A DNA stretch of 54,545 nucleotides from assembly GCA_020051095.1 (NCBI GenBank), contig JAGVJN010000021.1, positions 1 through 54,545 on the forward strand. The letters run 5' to 3'. The notes beneath the pieces were generated by a model that searched no databases, had not been told where the DNA came from, and worked only from the letters and a program-made list of their open reading frames with translations. Position numbers and translations under genes: made by a program. Source of the DNA: Pseudomonadota bacterium (lineage in GTDB: Bacteria > Pseudomonadota > Gammaproteobacteria > Legionellales > Legionellaceae). Every line of letters starts with the position of its first letter. Within the stretch, counting starts at the first letter, position 1. Positions 26,705 to 35,515 of this stretch are shown here, piece by piece.

Positions 26705-27748
26705 TTAAAATAGATCTTCTTGATTCAACCCTAAATCTTCTAATAACTGCCGCAAAGTCTTAAGCGCTTCTACCTGAATCTGCCTAACTCGTTCACGGGT
26801 CAGATCGATTTCTTTACCCACATCTTCAAGGGTGGATTTTTCGAAACCGCGAAGGCCAAAGCGTCGTGCAATGACTTGTTGCTGATTTTCAGGGAGATCA
26901 TCCAATAATTTTTCCATATGCGCTTTGAGATTTTCGTCCGTCAGCATTTCCGCCGGGTTAATGCTATTTTCGTCAGCAATGGTATCCAGAAGTGATTTGT
27001 TTTCATCGTAGCCAACTGGCGTATCAACAGAGGCAACTTTTTCGTTTAAGCCCAACATTTTTTCGACATCTTCGAGAGGCTTATCAACCATATCAGCAAT
27101 TTCTTCAGCCGTTGGCTCATGATCCAATTTTTGTGTAAGAGCGCGAGCTGCTCGTAAATATACATTTAACTCTTTCACAACATGGATAGGCAATCGTATA
27201 GTACGTGTTTGATTCATGATGGCACGCTCAATCGTTTGGCGAATCCACCACGTTGCGTAGGTTGAAAAACGATATCCTCTTTCGGGATCAAATTTTTCAA
27301 CTGACTTCATTAATCCTAAATTACCTTCTTCAATTAAATCCAGTAATGGAAGACCACGATTCAAATATCGTCGCGCTATTTTGACCACTAATCGTAAGTT
27401 GGACTCAATCATACGTTTTCTAGCAGAAGCATCCCCTTTTAACGCTAGGCGAGCATAGTGGACCTCTTCATCGGCTGATAATAACGGAGAAAACCCGATT
27501 TCGCCCAAATAGATTTGAGTCGCGTCCATTATTTTACTGGCTTGACGACCTTTTTGATAGGAAGGAAACATGGATTTATTGTCGAAATCCGCTTCCGCTT
27601 CCACTTCCTCTGGTTCCTGGGTATCGCTCTCTAAATCAATATCGTCATCGGCGTCGGAAGACATGTCTAACTCGTCATCAAGATCTAAAACATCGTCGTC
27701 GTCTTTTTTTGACAGATTATCTTTTGATGCTTGTTTCTTTTTTACCAT
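26705..27748 (-). CDS. rpoS: RNA polymerase sigma factor RpoS
   Basis: RpoS directs the stationary-phase and stress regulon. The 347-residue protein begins with a Lys-rich patch and a very acidic stretch (about 15-55), then the sigma-70 regions: 1.2 ([11 protein letters not shown]), 2 ([17 protein letters not shown], then [10 protein letters not shown] and [13 protein letters not shown]), 3, and 4 with the helix-turn-helix [20 protein letters not shown]. Position next to nlpD identifies it as RpoS rather than RpoD or RpoH. A promoter inside nlpD would be typical but I did not pin one down. Confidence 0.96.
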   Translation of the reverse strand: MVKKKQASKDNLSKKDDDDVLDLDDELDMSSDADDDIDLESDTQEPEEVEAEADFDNKSMFPSYQKGRQASKIMDATQIYLGEIGFSPLLSADEEVHYARLALKGDASARKRMIESNLRLVVKIARRYLNRGLPLLDLIEEGNLGLMKSVEKFDPERGYRFSTYATWWIRQTIERAIMNQTRTIRLPIHVVKELNVYLRAARALTQKLDHEPTAEEIADMVDKPLEDVEKMLGLNEKVASVDTPVGYDENKSLLDTIADENSINPAEMLTDENLKAHMEKLLDDLPENQQQVIARRFGLRGFEKSTLEDVGKEIDLTRERVRQIQVEALKTLRQLLEDLGLNQEDLF

Positions 27749-27816
27749 GTTTCCTAACCTACCATGCCAAGAGTTTTTCAGTCATATATATTTTTGCACG
27801 ATTTACCTATGGATTG

Positions 27817-28563
27817 TCAACCATTTGTTAAATAATTCAAAGGATTAACTGGCTTTCCATTTTTTCTCAGTTCAAAATGCACGCCACGCATGTTTGAGCT
27901 TATTAGACCAGTATAAGCGATAACTTGTCCTTTTGTAACTTTCTGACCTTCTTTTACAAGATTTTTCGAATTATGACCATAGGCCGTTAAGTACTGTCGA
28001 TTATGCTTAACAATGATCAAATGCCCATACCCGGGAATACCATCTCCTGAATAGGCCACCATACCACTCGATGCCGCTCTGACAGCTTGTGTCTTGTTCG
28101 CGATAATATCGATGCCCTTTTGACCAGAGGCAAGCGAAAAAGATTGCCTCAATTTCCCTTTTAAAGGCCACTGCCAAACAACATTGGTTTGTTGGTAGGC
28201 GGCGGGTTGCTTTGTTCTTTTAACAGGCCTGGTTGTTGGCAAAGGTCTTTTATATTGTGAAGCAATACGCGTGTATATGGCCTTTTTCAATGGATAAGGT
28301 TCTGTTAAACGTATTCTTTGTCCTGGCTTGATATCATAAGGTGGTTGGATATGATTAATTCTTGCAACGTGGTGATAGTCTTTTTCATATCTAAACGCAA
28401 TGGAGAATAATGTATCTTTTTGGCGGACAACATGATATGGCGCGTTTTTGTCGAATGGTATCCACCTCAGCTCTTCAACAGGCGCTGGCATTGGCTGCTC
28501 GCTACAGCTCCATAGCAGAACACACCCTCCCAGCAATAATATCGCGCGAACTATGCCCTTCAT
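27817..28563 (-). CDS. nlpD: NlpD-like lipoprotein, degenerate LytM (M23) amidase activator
   Basis: NlpD activates the amidase AmiC during daughter-cell separation. The 248-residue protein has a lipoprotein signal ending L-L-W-S-C (Cys about 20), a LysM domain (about 42-90: V-V-R-Q-K-D-T-L-F-S-I-A, then N-H-I, then I-K-P-G-Q-R-I-R-L), a basic linker, and a C-terminal M23 domain (about 135-245). Active M23 enzymes need H-x3-D and H-x-H. Here the first His is Lys (Q-K-G-I-D-I) and the last motif is V-H-F-E, so the zinc site is incomplete, as in the non-catalytic activators. rpoS follows at 68 bp. Confidence 0.9.
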   Translation of the reverse strand: MKGIVRAILLLGGCVLLWSCSEQPMPAPVEELRWIPFDKNAPYHVVRQKDTLFSIAFRYEKDYHHVARINHIQPPYDIKPGQRIRLTEPYPLKKAIYTRIASQYKRPLPTTRPVKRTKQPAAYQQTNVVWQWPLKGKLRQSFSLASGQKGIDIIANKTQAVRAASSGMVAYSGDGIPGYGHLIIVKHNRQYLTAYGHNSKNLVKEGQKVTKGQVIAYTGLISSNMRGVHFELRKNGKPVNPLNYLTNG

Positions 28564-28577
28564 GGTCTGCTAGTGAC

Positions 28578-29186
28578 TTAATAATATTTATAAATAAAAT
28601 ACCCGATAACAAGTAAAATTACCACAAGCCAACCAATATAATCGATATATTGTCGAATTTGACGATCAATTTTACTCCCATAAAAATAAATCAATGCCGC
28701 AACCAGATAAAATCGAAGTCCCCGTCCAAAGAATGAGGCAACCAAAAATGGGATTAAAGGCATGGCCATAGCACCCGCCGCCAAGGTAAATACTTTATAA
28801 GGGATAGGTGAAAACCCGGCGACAAAAACAACCCATATTCCATAGTGAGTAAACCATTGAGACGTATTTTGATACACAGCGTAATATTGCGTTGTCATTA
28901 AAAATGGTTCTATCCAGTGCATCGCATAATAGCCTAGGATATAACCAAATAAGCCACCTAACAACGAAAATAGTAATGTTAAAAAGGCATATCGCCATGA
29001 TTTATTGGGGTTAGCAAGACCCATACTAATTAACATGACATCAGGCGGAATAGGGAAAAATGAGGATTCTGCAAAGGATATAATACAAAGCAATGGCTCT
29101 GCTTTAGGGGACTGCGACCATTGAATCATTTTGTCGTAGAGATTTGAAAAGGATAAATAGCTTACCAATTGATATTCTCCAACCAA
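28578..29186 (-). CDS. yqaA: DedA/VTT-domain membrane protein, YqaA type
   Basis: This is a 202-residue polytopic protein with about five hydrophobic segments. The VTT/DedA hallmarks are [14 protein letters not shown] near the N-terminus and [17 protein letters not shown] in the middle, the two re-entrant loops thought to face each other. Related DedA proteins flip undecaprenyl phosphate or other lipids; the substrate here is unknown. The start at 29186 lies 25 bp inside surE. A later start is possible, because family similarity begins near residue 16. The gene sits between surE and nlpD as in other relatives. Confidence 0.85.
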   Translation of the reverse strand: MVGEYQLVSYLSFSNLYDKMIQWSQSPKAEPLLCIISFAESSFFPIPPDVMLISMGLANPNKSWRYAFLTLLFSLLGGLFGYILGYYAMHWIEPFLMTTQYYAVYQNTSQWFTHYGIWVVFVAGFSPIPYKVFTLAAGAMAMPLIPFLVASFFGRGLRFYLVAALIYFYGSKIDRQIRQYIDYIGWLVVILLVIGYFIYKYY

Positions 29187-29914
29187 GATCCCAATTGATC
29201 AAACAAGCTATAGTTGGTTAGGTCCAAATGCAATGGTGTCACGGAAACATAGCCCTGACTCACCGCATAAAAATCCGTTCCGGGACCTGCGTCTGCCTCA
29301 CTACCAGGAGGACCAATCCAATATATTGGTCGCCCACGTGGATCGTTATCTTCAATGATCGGTGCAGAATTATGCCTCGTTCCTAAACGAGTTACCTGAA
29401 TACCCTTGATATCTTTTATTGGCATGTCAGGTACATTGATATTCAAAATTGTCTGCGATGGTAAACGATGATTCTTTAGCCTTAACACCATGTTTGCCGT
29501 AATTTTCGCAGCGGTGTCATAGTGTTTAATGTCACGGCCAACCATTGAAACAGCAATGGCTGGCAGCCCCAGGTAACGGCCTTCCATCGCGGCTGCTACC
29601 GTTCCTGAATAAAGGGTATCATCACCGAGATTAGCCCCCTCATTAATGCCAGAAACTACCATATCCGCATTTGGTTTAATAAAGCCAGTTAAAGCCAGAT
29701 GGACACAATCGGAAGGGGTGCCTTCCACACAATAATAGCCGTTTTCTAGCTGACGTGCCCTTAATGGCTGATGAAGCGATAGCGAACTACTCGCACCGCT
29801 GCAGTTTCTGTCTGGTGCCATAACCACCACGTCAGCATGAGTAGACAACTCTTTGGCAAGCGCATGGATACCAGGGGCATTAACACCATCATCGTTACTG
29901 ACCAGAATCTTCAT
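29162..29914 (-). CDS. surE: 5'/3'-nucleotidase SurE
   Basis: SurE dephosphorylates nucleoside 5'- and 3'-monophosphates and short polyphosphates. The protein has 250 residues. The metal site is in [13 protein letters not shown] (D8, D9), with further family motifs [36 protein letters not shown] and [11 protein letters not shown]. It overlaps the upstream lipoprotein gene by 20 bp and yqaA by 25 bp. The usual companion pcm, encoding protein isoaspartate methyltransferase, is missing. Confidence 0.96.
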   Translation of the reverse strand: MKILVSNDDGVNAPGIHALAKELSTHADVVVMAPDRNCSGASSSLSLHQPLRARQLENGYYCVEGTPSDCVHLALTGFIKPNADMVVSGINEGANLGDDTLYSGTVAAAMEGRYLGLPAIAVSMVGRDIKHYDTAAKITANMVLRLKNHRLPSQTILNINVPDMPIKDIKGIQVTRLGTRHNSAPIIEDNDPRGRPIYWIGPPGSEADAGPGTDFYAVSQGYVSVTPLHLDLTNYSLFDQLGSWLENINW

Positions 29915-30293
29915 CTCTCACTCCTATAGGTGATTCATAATAACTCACCACAGCTAAATATTCCGCTAGCGTTTGTTTGTCTTGTTTCAAATCCATCGCT
30001 AATTTATCATCGTGTTTCTTGGTTAATTGCTTTTCCTGTTCAGAAATATTCTGCTGCATTGCAATAATATGCAAACCAAATAACTGCGGATTTTGCTTTA
30101 GTGCCGCTGCAAGATAACTAAATTTATTCGCAATTACCGTTAACTCATCGCATGTAACGCCTGCGGGTTGCTTATTCGGGCAGGAGGACATCGCCTGTTT
30201 GAGTTTAGATGGATTTCGCCAATAATAATGGCTGTCTATTTTATTACATCCTACTAACAAGCAAACCACGAAGCCTAATAGCCAATATTTCAT
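29895..30293 (-). CDS. Small lipoprotein, unknown function
   Basis: The protein has 132 residues. The signal ends L-L-V-G-C (Cys 16), a clear lipobox, and Asn follows the Cys, so sorting to the outer membrane is likely. The mature part is polar and helical with one Cys pair (S-C-P-N-K and V-T-C-D-E-L, about 38-49) and a Gln/Lys/Asp-rich predicted coiled coil (90-115). I recognise no family. It overlaps surE by 20 bp and is probably the first gene of the surE-yqaA-nlpD-rpoS run, so it may simply share the stress operon. Confidence 0.7.
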   Translation of the reverse strand: MKYWLLGFVVCLLVGCNKIDSHYYWRNPSKLKQAMSSCPNKQPAGVTCDELTVIANKFSYLAAALKQNPQLFGLHIIAMQQNISEQEKQLTKKHDDKLAMDLKQDKQTLAEYLAVVSYYESPIGVRDEDSGQ

Positions 30294-30560
30294 ACTACTT
30301 ACCGTTTACCAAAAATATCCATATTATCATTGTTAATGCTCTCTTGCGACCATTTTGCAAGCAAATTTTTTTATGCTCTAGCACTTGTTACTCGTTAGCA
30401 TTTCAAGCACAATAAGCGACATATCCAAATTGTAACTTCGAATCATTAACCCCTCATCCGCTCTTTTAGCACCTTCACCTCTTGTCTGGGCTCAAGGAAG
30501 AATGACAGAAGTTATATAGAAGATATATAATATCTCAATCTAAACGACAGAGTTTATCCC

Positions 30561-32270
30561 ATGCTTGACTTTAAAGTTGTGCAAAATCCAGAAACTGGCG
30601 AACATGTCCTTGAAACGTCCCTTTCGGGAAAGCCTTTATTAACCACGCCTCAATTAAACAAGGGCACCGCATTTACCCATGATGAACGAAAGGAGTTTGG
30701 TCTCTTAGGAAAACTTCCTAACCGGGTTGAAACGCTCGAAGAACAAGTTAAAAGAGCCTATTTTCAATACTCCAGCTACAAAACACGTCTTCAACAGAAC
30801 ATCTACTTAAATAATTTACACGATAAAAATCAAGTTTTATTCTATGAATTGCTTTCTCGCCATCTCGGTGAGATGCTGCCAACCATATACACACCCATTG
30901 TTGGAACTGCTGTTAAACGGTTTAGCCATGAATATCGCCAACCAAGAGGGTTGTATATTGCGCACTCTGATAAAAATCACATCGATGATATTATTGATAA
31001 TCGCTCTAATCCTGAGATTGATTTAGTGGTGGTTACCGATGGTGAAGGGGTGTTAGGAATCGGTGACCAAGGCATTGGTGGCATGGACATTCCTGTTGCT
31101 AAGCTCATGGTTTATAGCCTTTGTGGTGGCATTGACCCCTGCCGAACGTTACCAATTTTTTCAGATGTTGGGACTAACAACCAAGAATTATTAAATGATC
31201 CAATGTACTTAGGATGCCGTCATAATCGCATCGGTTCTCAGGCCTATGATTCGTTTATTAAAGACTTTGTTACCAGTATACAACGCCATTTTCCAAAGGC
31301 GTTTTTACATTGGGAAGATTTTGGAAGAGGCAATGCCCGAAAAATTCTTGACCAATTTCAAGATCAACTATGCACCTTTAATGATGACATCCAAGGAACA
31401 GGCGCTGTGACATTGGCAGCTTTACTAGCAGCGTGTGACGTAACTAATAGACCCTTGACTGAACAACGTATTGTCGTGTTTGGCGCTGGCTCAGCGGGAA
31501 CTGGCATTAGCGATCAAATTGTCGATGCCATGATTCGACTTGGTTTAACGCAAAAGCAAGCCCTCGACCACTTTTGGTTAATCGACAAACAAGGATTACT
31601 CACCGATAGCGATACCGACTTGACTGGGGCCCAGCGACCTTATGCTCGCAAACAAAAAGAAATTTCAAAATGGCACAAAGCCCCCCATTCCTATCCTTCT
31701 CTGACTGATACTGTTCGACATATCAAGCCGACAATTTTAATTGGATGCTCAGCACAACCAGGTGCTTTTTCACAACACATCGTTGAAACAATGACTCAAC
31801 ATTGTGATCGTCCCATCATTTTCCCATTATCAAACCCTGATGAAAAGTGTGAGGCAACACCAGCAGACATCCTTAAATATAGCCATGGTAAAGCGCTTAT
31901 CGCGACAGGAACTTCTTTCCCCGCAGTGGAGTATCAAAATAGGCTTGTAGAAATCGCACAATGCAATAATGCCTTGGTTTTTCCAGGGATTGGACTGGGT
32001 GTTCTTGCTGTGCAAGCATCTCGTTTAACCAAAGGAATGATTTGGGCTGCATCCCAGGCTCTTTCTGAATTTGCGCCAAGTAAAAAGGATAGTTTTTTAC
32101 CGCTGTTACCTTCTCTCAACGATGCAAAACAAGTTGCCAAAGACATTGCCCTTGCCGTAGCTCAAGTAGCTATCGACTCTGGTTATGCCCAAGAGCATCC
32201 CGAAAATTTGAAAGAAAATATAAATACGATGTTTTGGGAGCCAAGGTATTTACCATTCCGGAAAATTTAA
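30561..32270 (+). CDS. maeA: NAD-dependent malic enzyme
   Basis: This enzyme decarboxylates malate to pyruvate and CO2. The 569 residues are typical of the large SfcA/MaeA type, not the short MaeB type. Visible: the conserved Y-T-P-x-V-G segment (M-L-P-T-I-Y-T-P-I-V-G), the R-G-L-Y-I region, V-V-T-D-G-E-G-V-L-G-I-G-D-Q-G, the metal-site E-D-F and F-N-D-D-I-Q-G-T, and the NAD-binding G-A-G-S-A-G-T-G-I. Single-gene unit. The 267 bp upstream, shared with the divergent surE operon, shows no strong promoter to my eye. Confidence 0.95.
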   Translation: MLDFKVVQNPETGEHVLETSLSGKPLLTTPQLNKGTAFTHDERKEFGLLGKLPNRVETLEEQVKRAYFQYSSYKTRLQQNIYLNNLHDKNQVLFYELLSRHLGEMLPTIYTPIVGTAVKRFSHEYRQPRGLYIAHSDKNHIDDIIDNRSNPEIDLVVVTDGEGVLGIGDQGIGGMDIPVAKLMVYSLCGGIDPCRTLPIFSDVGTNNQELLNDPMYLGCRHNRIGSQAYDSFIKDFVTSIQRHFPKAFLHWEDFGRGNARKILDQFQDQLCTFNDDIQGTGAVTLAALLAACDVTNRPLTEQRIVVFGAGSAGTGISDQIVDAMIRLGLTQKQALDHFWLIDKQGLLTDSDTDLTGAQRPYARKQKEISKWHKAPHSYPSLTDTVRHIKPTILIGCSAQPGAFSQHIVETMTQHCDRPIIFPLSNPDEKCEATPADILKYSHGKALIATGTSFPAVEYQNRLVEIAQCNNALVFPGIGLGVLAVQASRLTKGMIWAASQALSEFAPSKKDSFLPLLPSLNDAKQVAKDIALAVAQVAIDSGYAQEHPENLKENINTMFWEPRYLPFRKI

Positions 32271-32489
32271 TGAGAGGATGTCCACATCAACTGCCTGGAT
32301 GAATGCCTTTACCTCTGAGGATTTTCACTAATACCGCGACGAAAAACCATGAGGATAGATATTCATTTATGAAATTCAACTGTTTCTCGATTTACTCTAG
32401 AAAGCATGATATGAATTTCTTTTCATTGTGCCTCAATGTTATTTTTCGTATGATAAAGCCAGAATCTAATTGCAAGACAAGGCGTCCAA

Positions 32490-33452
32490 ATGTTAATTAA
32501 CTTATCGATACTGATAATTAGTATTATTGTGCTAATCGCTTCGGCTGAACGGCTAATCTACGGCGCAACAGGTATCGCTGCACATTTTAATTGGTCACCT
32601 TTTATGGTAGGCATCACGCTGGTTGCATTAGGGACGTCTGCGCCAGAAATTATGTTTGCTATCTCAGCAGCTAGCCAGGGGTATACCGAAATGGCGGTGG
32701 GTAATGCTATTGGTTCAAACATAGCTAACATTGGGCTGATTCTTGGCTTAAGCGCGTTGCTCAAGCCAATAACTTTAAAACATGGCATCATTCGTCGGGA
32801 ATACCCACTGCTTTTTATCATTATGTTGTTCACGTACTTATTGATAATTGATGGCTATCTCGGCGTGATTGATGGTTCGTTGCTTATTATTGCCTTTATC
32901 GCCACGTTAGTGTTTATCGTCTATCGGGAAAGAAATTCATCCATTCACTCACGAATGGTGCAAAAACAACATCAAGCGCTTGTTAAAACCCACCGCCAAT
33001 GGTTTTATTTCCTATCATTTATCATTGGGTTAGTCTTACTAGCTATCTCCGCACATTATCTAGTCATCAGCGCAGCAAACCTTGCTCATATACTTGGCGT
33101 TAGCCCATTGGTGATTGGATTAACCATTATCGCAATCGGCACAAGCATACCTGAACTCGCAACATCATTGATAGCCAGTTATAAAGGACATGATGATATT
33201 GCTATTGCAAATATATTAGGCTCTAACATCTTTAATCTCGTAGCAGTGATGTCTTTCCCTGGCATCATCAGGCCAGCACATCTCTCCAATACCGTTCTTT
33301 GGCGAGACATCCCCGTGATGTTTGTTATCACCATGGTTTTGCTATCGATGAATTGGTTTAACCAAAAACACCTATCCCGTTGGCAAGGCATGTTTTTGCT
33401 AATCATTTATTTTGCCTACATCATGGGGTTGGTCATTGATGCGATTATGTGA
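32490..33452 (+). CDS. Na+/Ca2+ exchanger family (CaCA) antiporter, YrbG type
   Basis: The 320-residue membrane protein has about ten hydrophobic segments in two inverted repeats. Each repeat carries the ion-binding alpha motif: G-T-S-A-P-E-I with G-N-A-I-G-S-N-I-A-N-I in the first half, and G-T-S-I-P-E-L-A-T-S with I-L-G-S-N-I-F-N-L in the second. The two Glu residues bind cation. The loop between halves (about 150-170) is rich in basic residues and Gln. AAGG lies 7 nt before the ATG. Calcium or sodium specificity cannot be told from sequence. Confidence 0.92.
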   Translation: MLINLSILIISIIVLIASAERLIYGATGIAAHFNWSPFMVGITLVALGTSAPEIMFAISAASQGYTEMAVGNAIGSNIANIGLILGLSALLKPITLKHGIIRREYPLLFIIMLFTYLLIIDGYLGVIDGSLLIIAFIATLVFIVYRERNSSIHSRMVQKQHQALVKTHRQWFYFLSFIIGLVLLAISAHYLVISAANLAHILGVSPLVIGLTIIAIGTSIPELATSLIASYKGHDDIAIANILGSNIFNLVAVMSFPGIIRPAHLSNTVLWRDIPVMFVITMVLLSMNWFNQKHLSRWQGMFLLIIYFAYIMGLVIDAIM

Positions 33453-33483
33453 AAATCGATCAGTCTGTTAAAGCTAGTAGAGG

Positions 33484-33825
33484 TTAATCAAAATGCTTAA
33501 CTATTTTGGGCTGTTTCTTAATGGCATTTAACGCAACGATAGCATCAGGTTGGTTAGCAAGCGCCGCTAAGCGAATCCATTTTAAAGCCTGTTCACGATC
33601 CTCAGTAACTCCTTGGCCATAATAATACATATAACCGATAGCATACTGAGCTTCAGGGTTACCCTTGTTTGCCTCAGGCAATAAACGAATGAATGCTTGT
33701 CGATAATTTTGCTTTTTGAAACTAGCAATACCCTCAGCGAGATTAAGGGACGATAAACATGCCGACAAAGGTAACGATAAAGCTACGACGGTCATCAGCG
33801 TTATGAATGTGCGCTTCACGTTCAC
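33484..33825 (-). CDS. Sel1-repeat lipoprotein
   Basis: The protein has 113 residues. The signal ends L-S-A-C (Cys 23). The mature protein is one and a half Sel1-like repeats: A-S-F-K-K-Q-N-Y-R-Q-A-F and the full A-Q-Y-A-I-G-Y-M-Y-Y-Y-G-Q-G-V-T-E-D with A-L-K-W-I-R-L-A-A. Sel1 repeats mediate protein contacts and are abundant in Legionella relatives (EnhC, LpnE). The ATG overlaps the gspC stop in an ATGA arrangement, so the two are translated together and may work together at the envelope. Confidence 0.8.
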   Translation of the reverse strand: MNVKRTFITLMTVVALSLPLSACLSSLNLAEGIASFKKQNYRQAFIRLLPEANKGNPEAQYAIGYMYYYGQGVTEDREQALKWIRLAALANQPDAIVALNAIKKQPKIVKHFD

Positions 33826-34319
33826 TCCTTAATCAATAATGATTTGGGTTTTGGTTCAAAAGCCAGTGAGTCTTTTGGTAATGAAAGCTGTTGTAATTTA
33901 CCATCATACAAAATTATCACGGAATTTTCTGTAATTTTCTTCACAACCGCTCCACCGGGTAACGAATCATTCATATGATAAAATTTTTCTTCTTGATTAC
34001 TTTGTCGAACAATCACTTGAGAATCCTTAACATTTTCTGAATACAACACCCCTACTAGTACAAAGTCCAGATCGGCTTGCTGAATGTCTTTGGCATCTTC
34101 CGGTAAATATTGACCAAAATAAGGGCTAGCGACGATTCGTTCTCGATTTATAGAATGACCAGCACCCAAATTTGGGTTGACTGATGTTGTTTCCAGGCTA
34201 GGATTTCTACCGTATTGCACATAAGACGTCAAGTGCCAGATTGATAGCAATAAAAAAAATACCACAAGAAGCCATGTTATTCGTGTTAGTGTGAGCCAAT
34301 TTGGCAAGTAATGTTTCAT
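33822..34319 (-). CDS. gspC: Type II secretion system protein GspC/LspC
   Basis: GspC links the inner-membrane platform to the outer-membrane secretin. The 165-residue protein has a short cytoplasmic start, one membrane anchor (about 16-33) and a periplasmic homology region (about 90-160: L-D-F-V-L-V-G-V-L-Y-S, I-V-R-Q-S-N-Q-E-E-K, D-S-L-P-G-G-A-V-V-K-K-I, S-V-I-I-L-Y-D-G-K-L). It has no PDZ domain, so it is short compared with Klebsiella PulC. The frame is open to 34478, but that extends back through a terminator into the previous gene. Starting at ATG 34319 gives the family N-terminus. Other gsp genes are not here; in Legionella lspC also lies apart. Confidence 0.82.
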   Translation of the reverse strand: MKHYLPNWLTLTRITWLLVVFFLLLSIWHLTSYVQYGRNPSLETTSVNPNLGAGHSINRERIVASPYFGQYLPEDAKDIQQADLDFVLVGVLYSENVKDSQVIVRQSNQEEKFYHMNDSLPGGAVVKKITENSVIILYDGKLQQLSLPKDSLAFEPKPKSLLIKE

Positions 34320-34355
34320 ACCAATCTTTTTCAAAAGGTTGGCATATATCATATC

Positions 34356-34387
34356 AAAAAAAATGCCCCTTGTGGGGCATTTTTTTA
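34356..34387. terminator. Strong intrinsic terminator, possibly bidirectional
   Basis: ATGCCCC and GGGGCAT pair around a TTGT loop, with a run of A on one side and T on the other, so it should work in both directions. It lies 18 bp beyond the stop of the haem-oxygenase-like gene and separates it from gspC. Confidence 0.9.
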
Positions 34388-34404
34388 TCGATTTGTTGTC
34401 GTGA

Positions 34405-35160
34405 TTAAACAGCCTCTTGTTTAACCTCCACTTTATCATCATAAGGATGATTTGCGGCTGCTTGTTGTTGCGCAACATTGAGTCGATGAGTTAATGCTGT
34501 TAATAAACCATCAAACATTTTATTGAAGGCAATATAGCAGCGATCTACCATTTGTAAGGCTTGTCGACGTACATCGACAGGGACCTTCATGGCGAACATT
34601 TTTGCTTCCATTTCTTCCTCAAAAATTGCATGAGCTAATTCAACGTCTAAATGAGTACTTGAAAAGTATTTCAAATTATCATTTTCGCCCGTTTTTTTAA
34701 CTTGATTAACCACTTTTTCAAAGAAAACATGGCCTGATGACTCAAGGGTTAACAACAATGCGATATTGATTCGCTCATCTTCTGACTTGTAGATTTCTGA
34801 CATAATGGCATAAGCAGCATCACGAGTTAGTTGCGTTTCGTTGCTATACAACCAGGCAACGTCATCATTCTTGCACTGATTATTTAGTTTGTTACCGAGA
34901 TATGCTTTATCATGCAAGAACCATTTGTCATGCCCAGCATCTTCTAAACGGTGATGGCGAGCAATCTTTTTCAGATAAGGATCGGTGACCTTTTCTTCAT
35001 TGATACGCAAAATATCTTGAAACGTCATCGCCCAAAATGTTAACTCTGGCACAAAGTAACTAATTTCTTCAATGCTATCTAATTTCTCCAACTCTTTAAA
35101 AAATGGATGATTCATAAATTCTTGTTGTTTTGAATCGATATAAACTTGTATACTTTTCAT
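34405..35160 (-). CDS. Haem-oxygenase-like di-metal oxidase (HDO) family protein
   Basis: The 251-residue protein is predicted all helical. Its metal-type residues fall in the order and spacing of the haem-oxygenase-like diiron enzymes (CADD, UndA, SznF): E73-x3-H77 in R-L-E-D-A-G-H, E140-x3-H144 in L-E-S-S-G-H, and H170-x3-E174-x2-H177 in H-L-D-V-E-L-A-H, where CADD and SznF have H-x3-D-x2-H. Known members oxidise or cleave small molecules (fatty-acid decarboxylation, N-oxygenation, p-aminobenzoate formation). The substrate here is unknown. The frame is open to 35226, but ATG 35160 has GGAGA upstream and follows a sigma-54-type promoter that would lie inside a longer reading. It has its own terminator. 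The C-terminal 30 residues are polar and Gln/Ala-rich. Confidence 0.65.
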   Translation of the reverse strand: MKSIQVYIDSKQQEFMNHPFFKELEKLDSIEEISYFVPELTFWAMTFQDILRINEEKVTDPYLKKIARHHRLEDAGHDKWFLHDKAYLGNKLNNQCKNDDVAWLYSNETQLTRDAAYAIMSEIYKSEDERINIALLLTLESSGHVFFEKVVNQVKKTGENDNLKYFSSTHLDVELAHAIFEEEMEAKMFAMKVPVDVRRQALQMVDRCYIAFNKMFDGLLTALTHRLNVAQQQAAANHPYDDKVEVKQEAV

Positions 35161-35198
35161 GGTATTCTCCAACATAAAAAAACCGTTCGTATAAATTA

Positions 35199-35216
35199 AT
35201 GCACATATCGTGCCAA
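35199..35216 (-). promoter_or_regulatory. Sigma-54 (RpoN)-type promoter of the HDO-like gene
   Basis: On the minus strand this reads TTGGCACGATATGTGCAT. The consensus is TGGCACG, 4 bp, TTGC(A/T). The -24 part is perfect, the GG-to-GC spacing is exactly 10 bp, and one base (GTGC for TTGC) differs. The predicted start near 35189 leaves a leader of about 29 nt before ATG 35160, a sensible distance. A weaker sigma-70 pairing (TTGGCA, 17 bp, TATACG) overlaps it. Confidence 0.65.
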
Positions 35217-35397
35217 CTTTAACCAAAAATACCTTGCTATTTTCCGTAATTTGCTCGCTTATTGATGAATCTGATCATATATTCGTCATTTATTTGACAT
35301 TTCGGATAACATATGTGACTACTTTTTGACCATCAACTAATTGATTTTTTTATATTTTTAATTTTCTTATTGTATAATTAATCATATTGGTCATTTT

Positions 35398-35438
35398 TAT
35401 GACAGTTGTTTTTGTGTGAGTTCCAACTCACTGTCATA
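35398..35438. repeat. Nested palindrome downstream of the FAD oxidase gene
   Basis: Outer arms TATGACAG (35398-35405) and CTGTCATA (35431-35438) are perfect. Nested inside is a second perfect stem, GTGAGTT/AACTCAC, with a 2-nt loop (35416-35431). The inner and outer arms overlap by one base, so only alternative or slightly shortened foldings can form. Confidence 0.75.
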
Positions 35439-35444
35439 GACAAT

Positions 35445-35472
35445 CCCGCATTACGCCTGCGGCTAATGTGGG
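35445..35472. repeat. REP-like GC-rich palindrome
   Basis: CCCGCATTA and TAATGTGGG pair (one G-T wobble) around a GC-rich loop. Short palindromes built on CCCGCATTA...TAATGCGGG are dispersed in many proteobacterial genomes, so this may be one copy of an interspersed family. It could also end the transcript of the flavin oxidase, whose stop lies 44 bp upstream on the minus strand. Confidence 0.65.
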
Positions 35473-35515
35473 CTATCGATTTATAGGTGGTTAAAGTCTG
35501 TTAGTTATGCCTAAA

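Noticed and set aside
26544..26708. 54-codon open frame between fis and rpoS
   Set aside because: No ribosome binding site, unknown sequence, and only a little longer than expected by chance in this composition.
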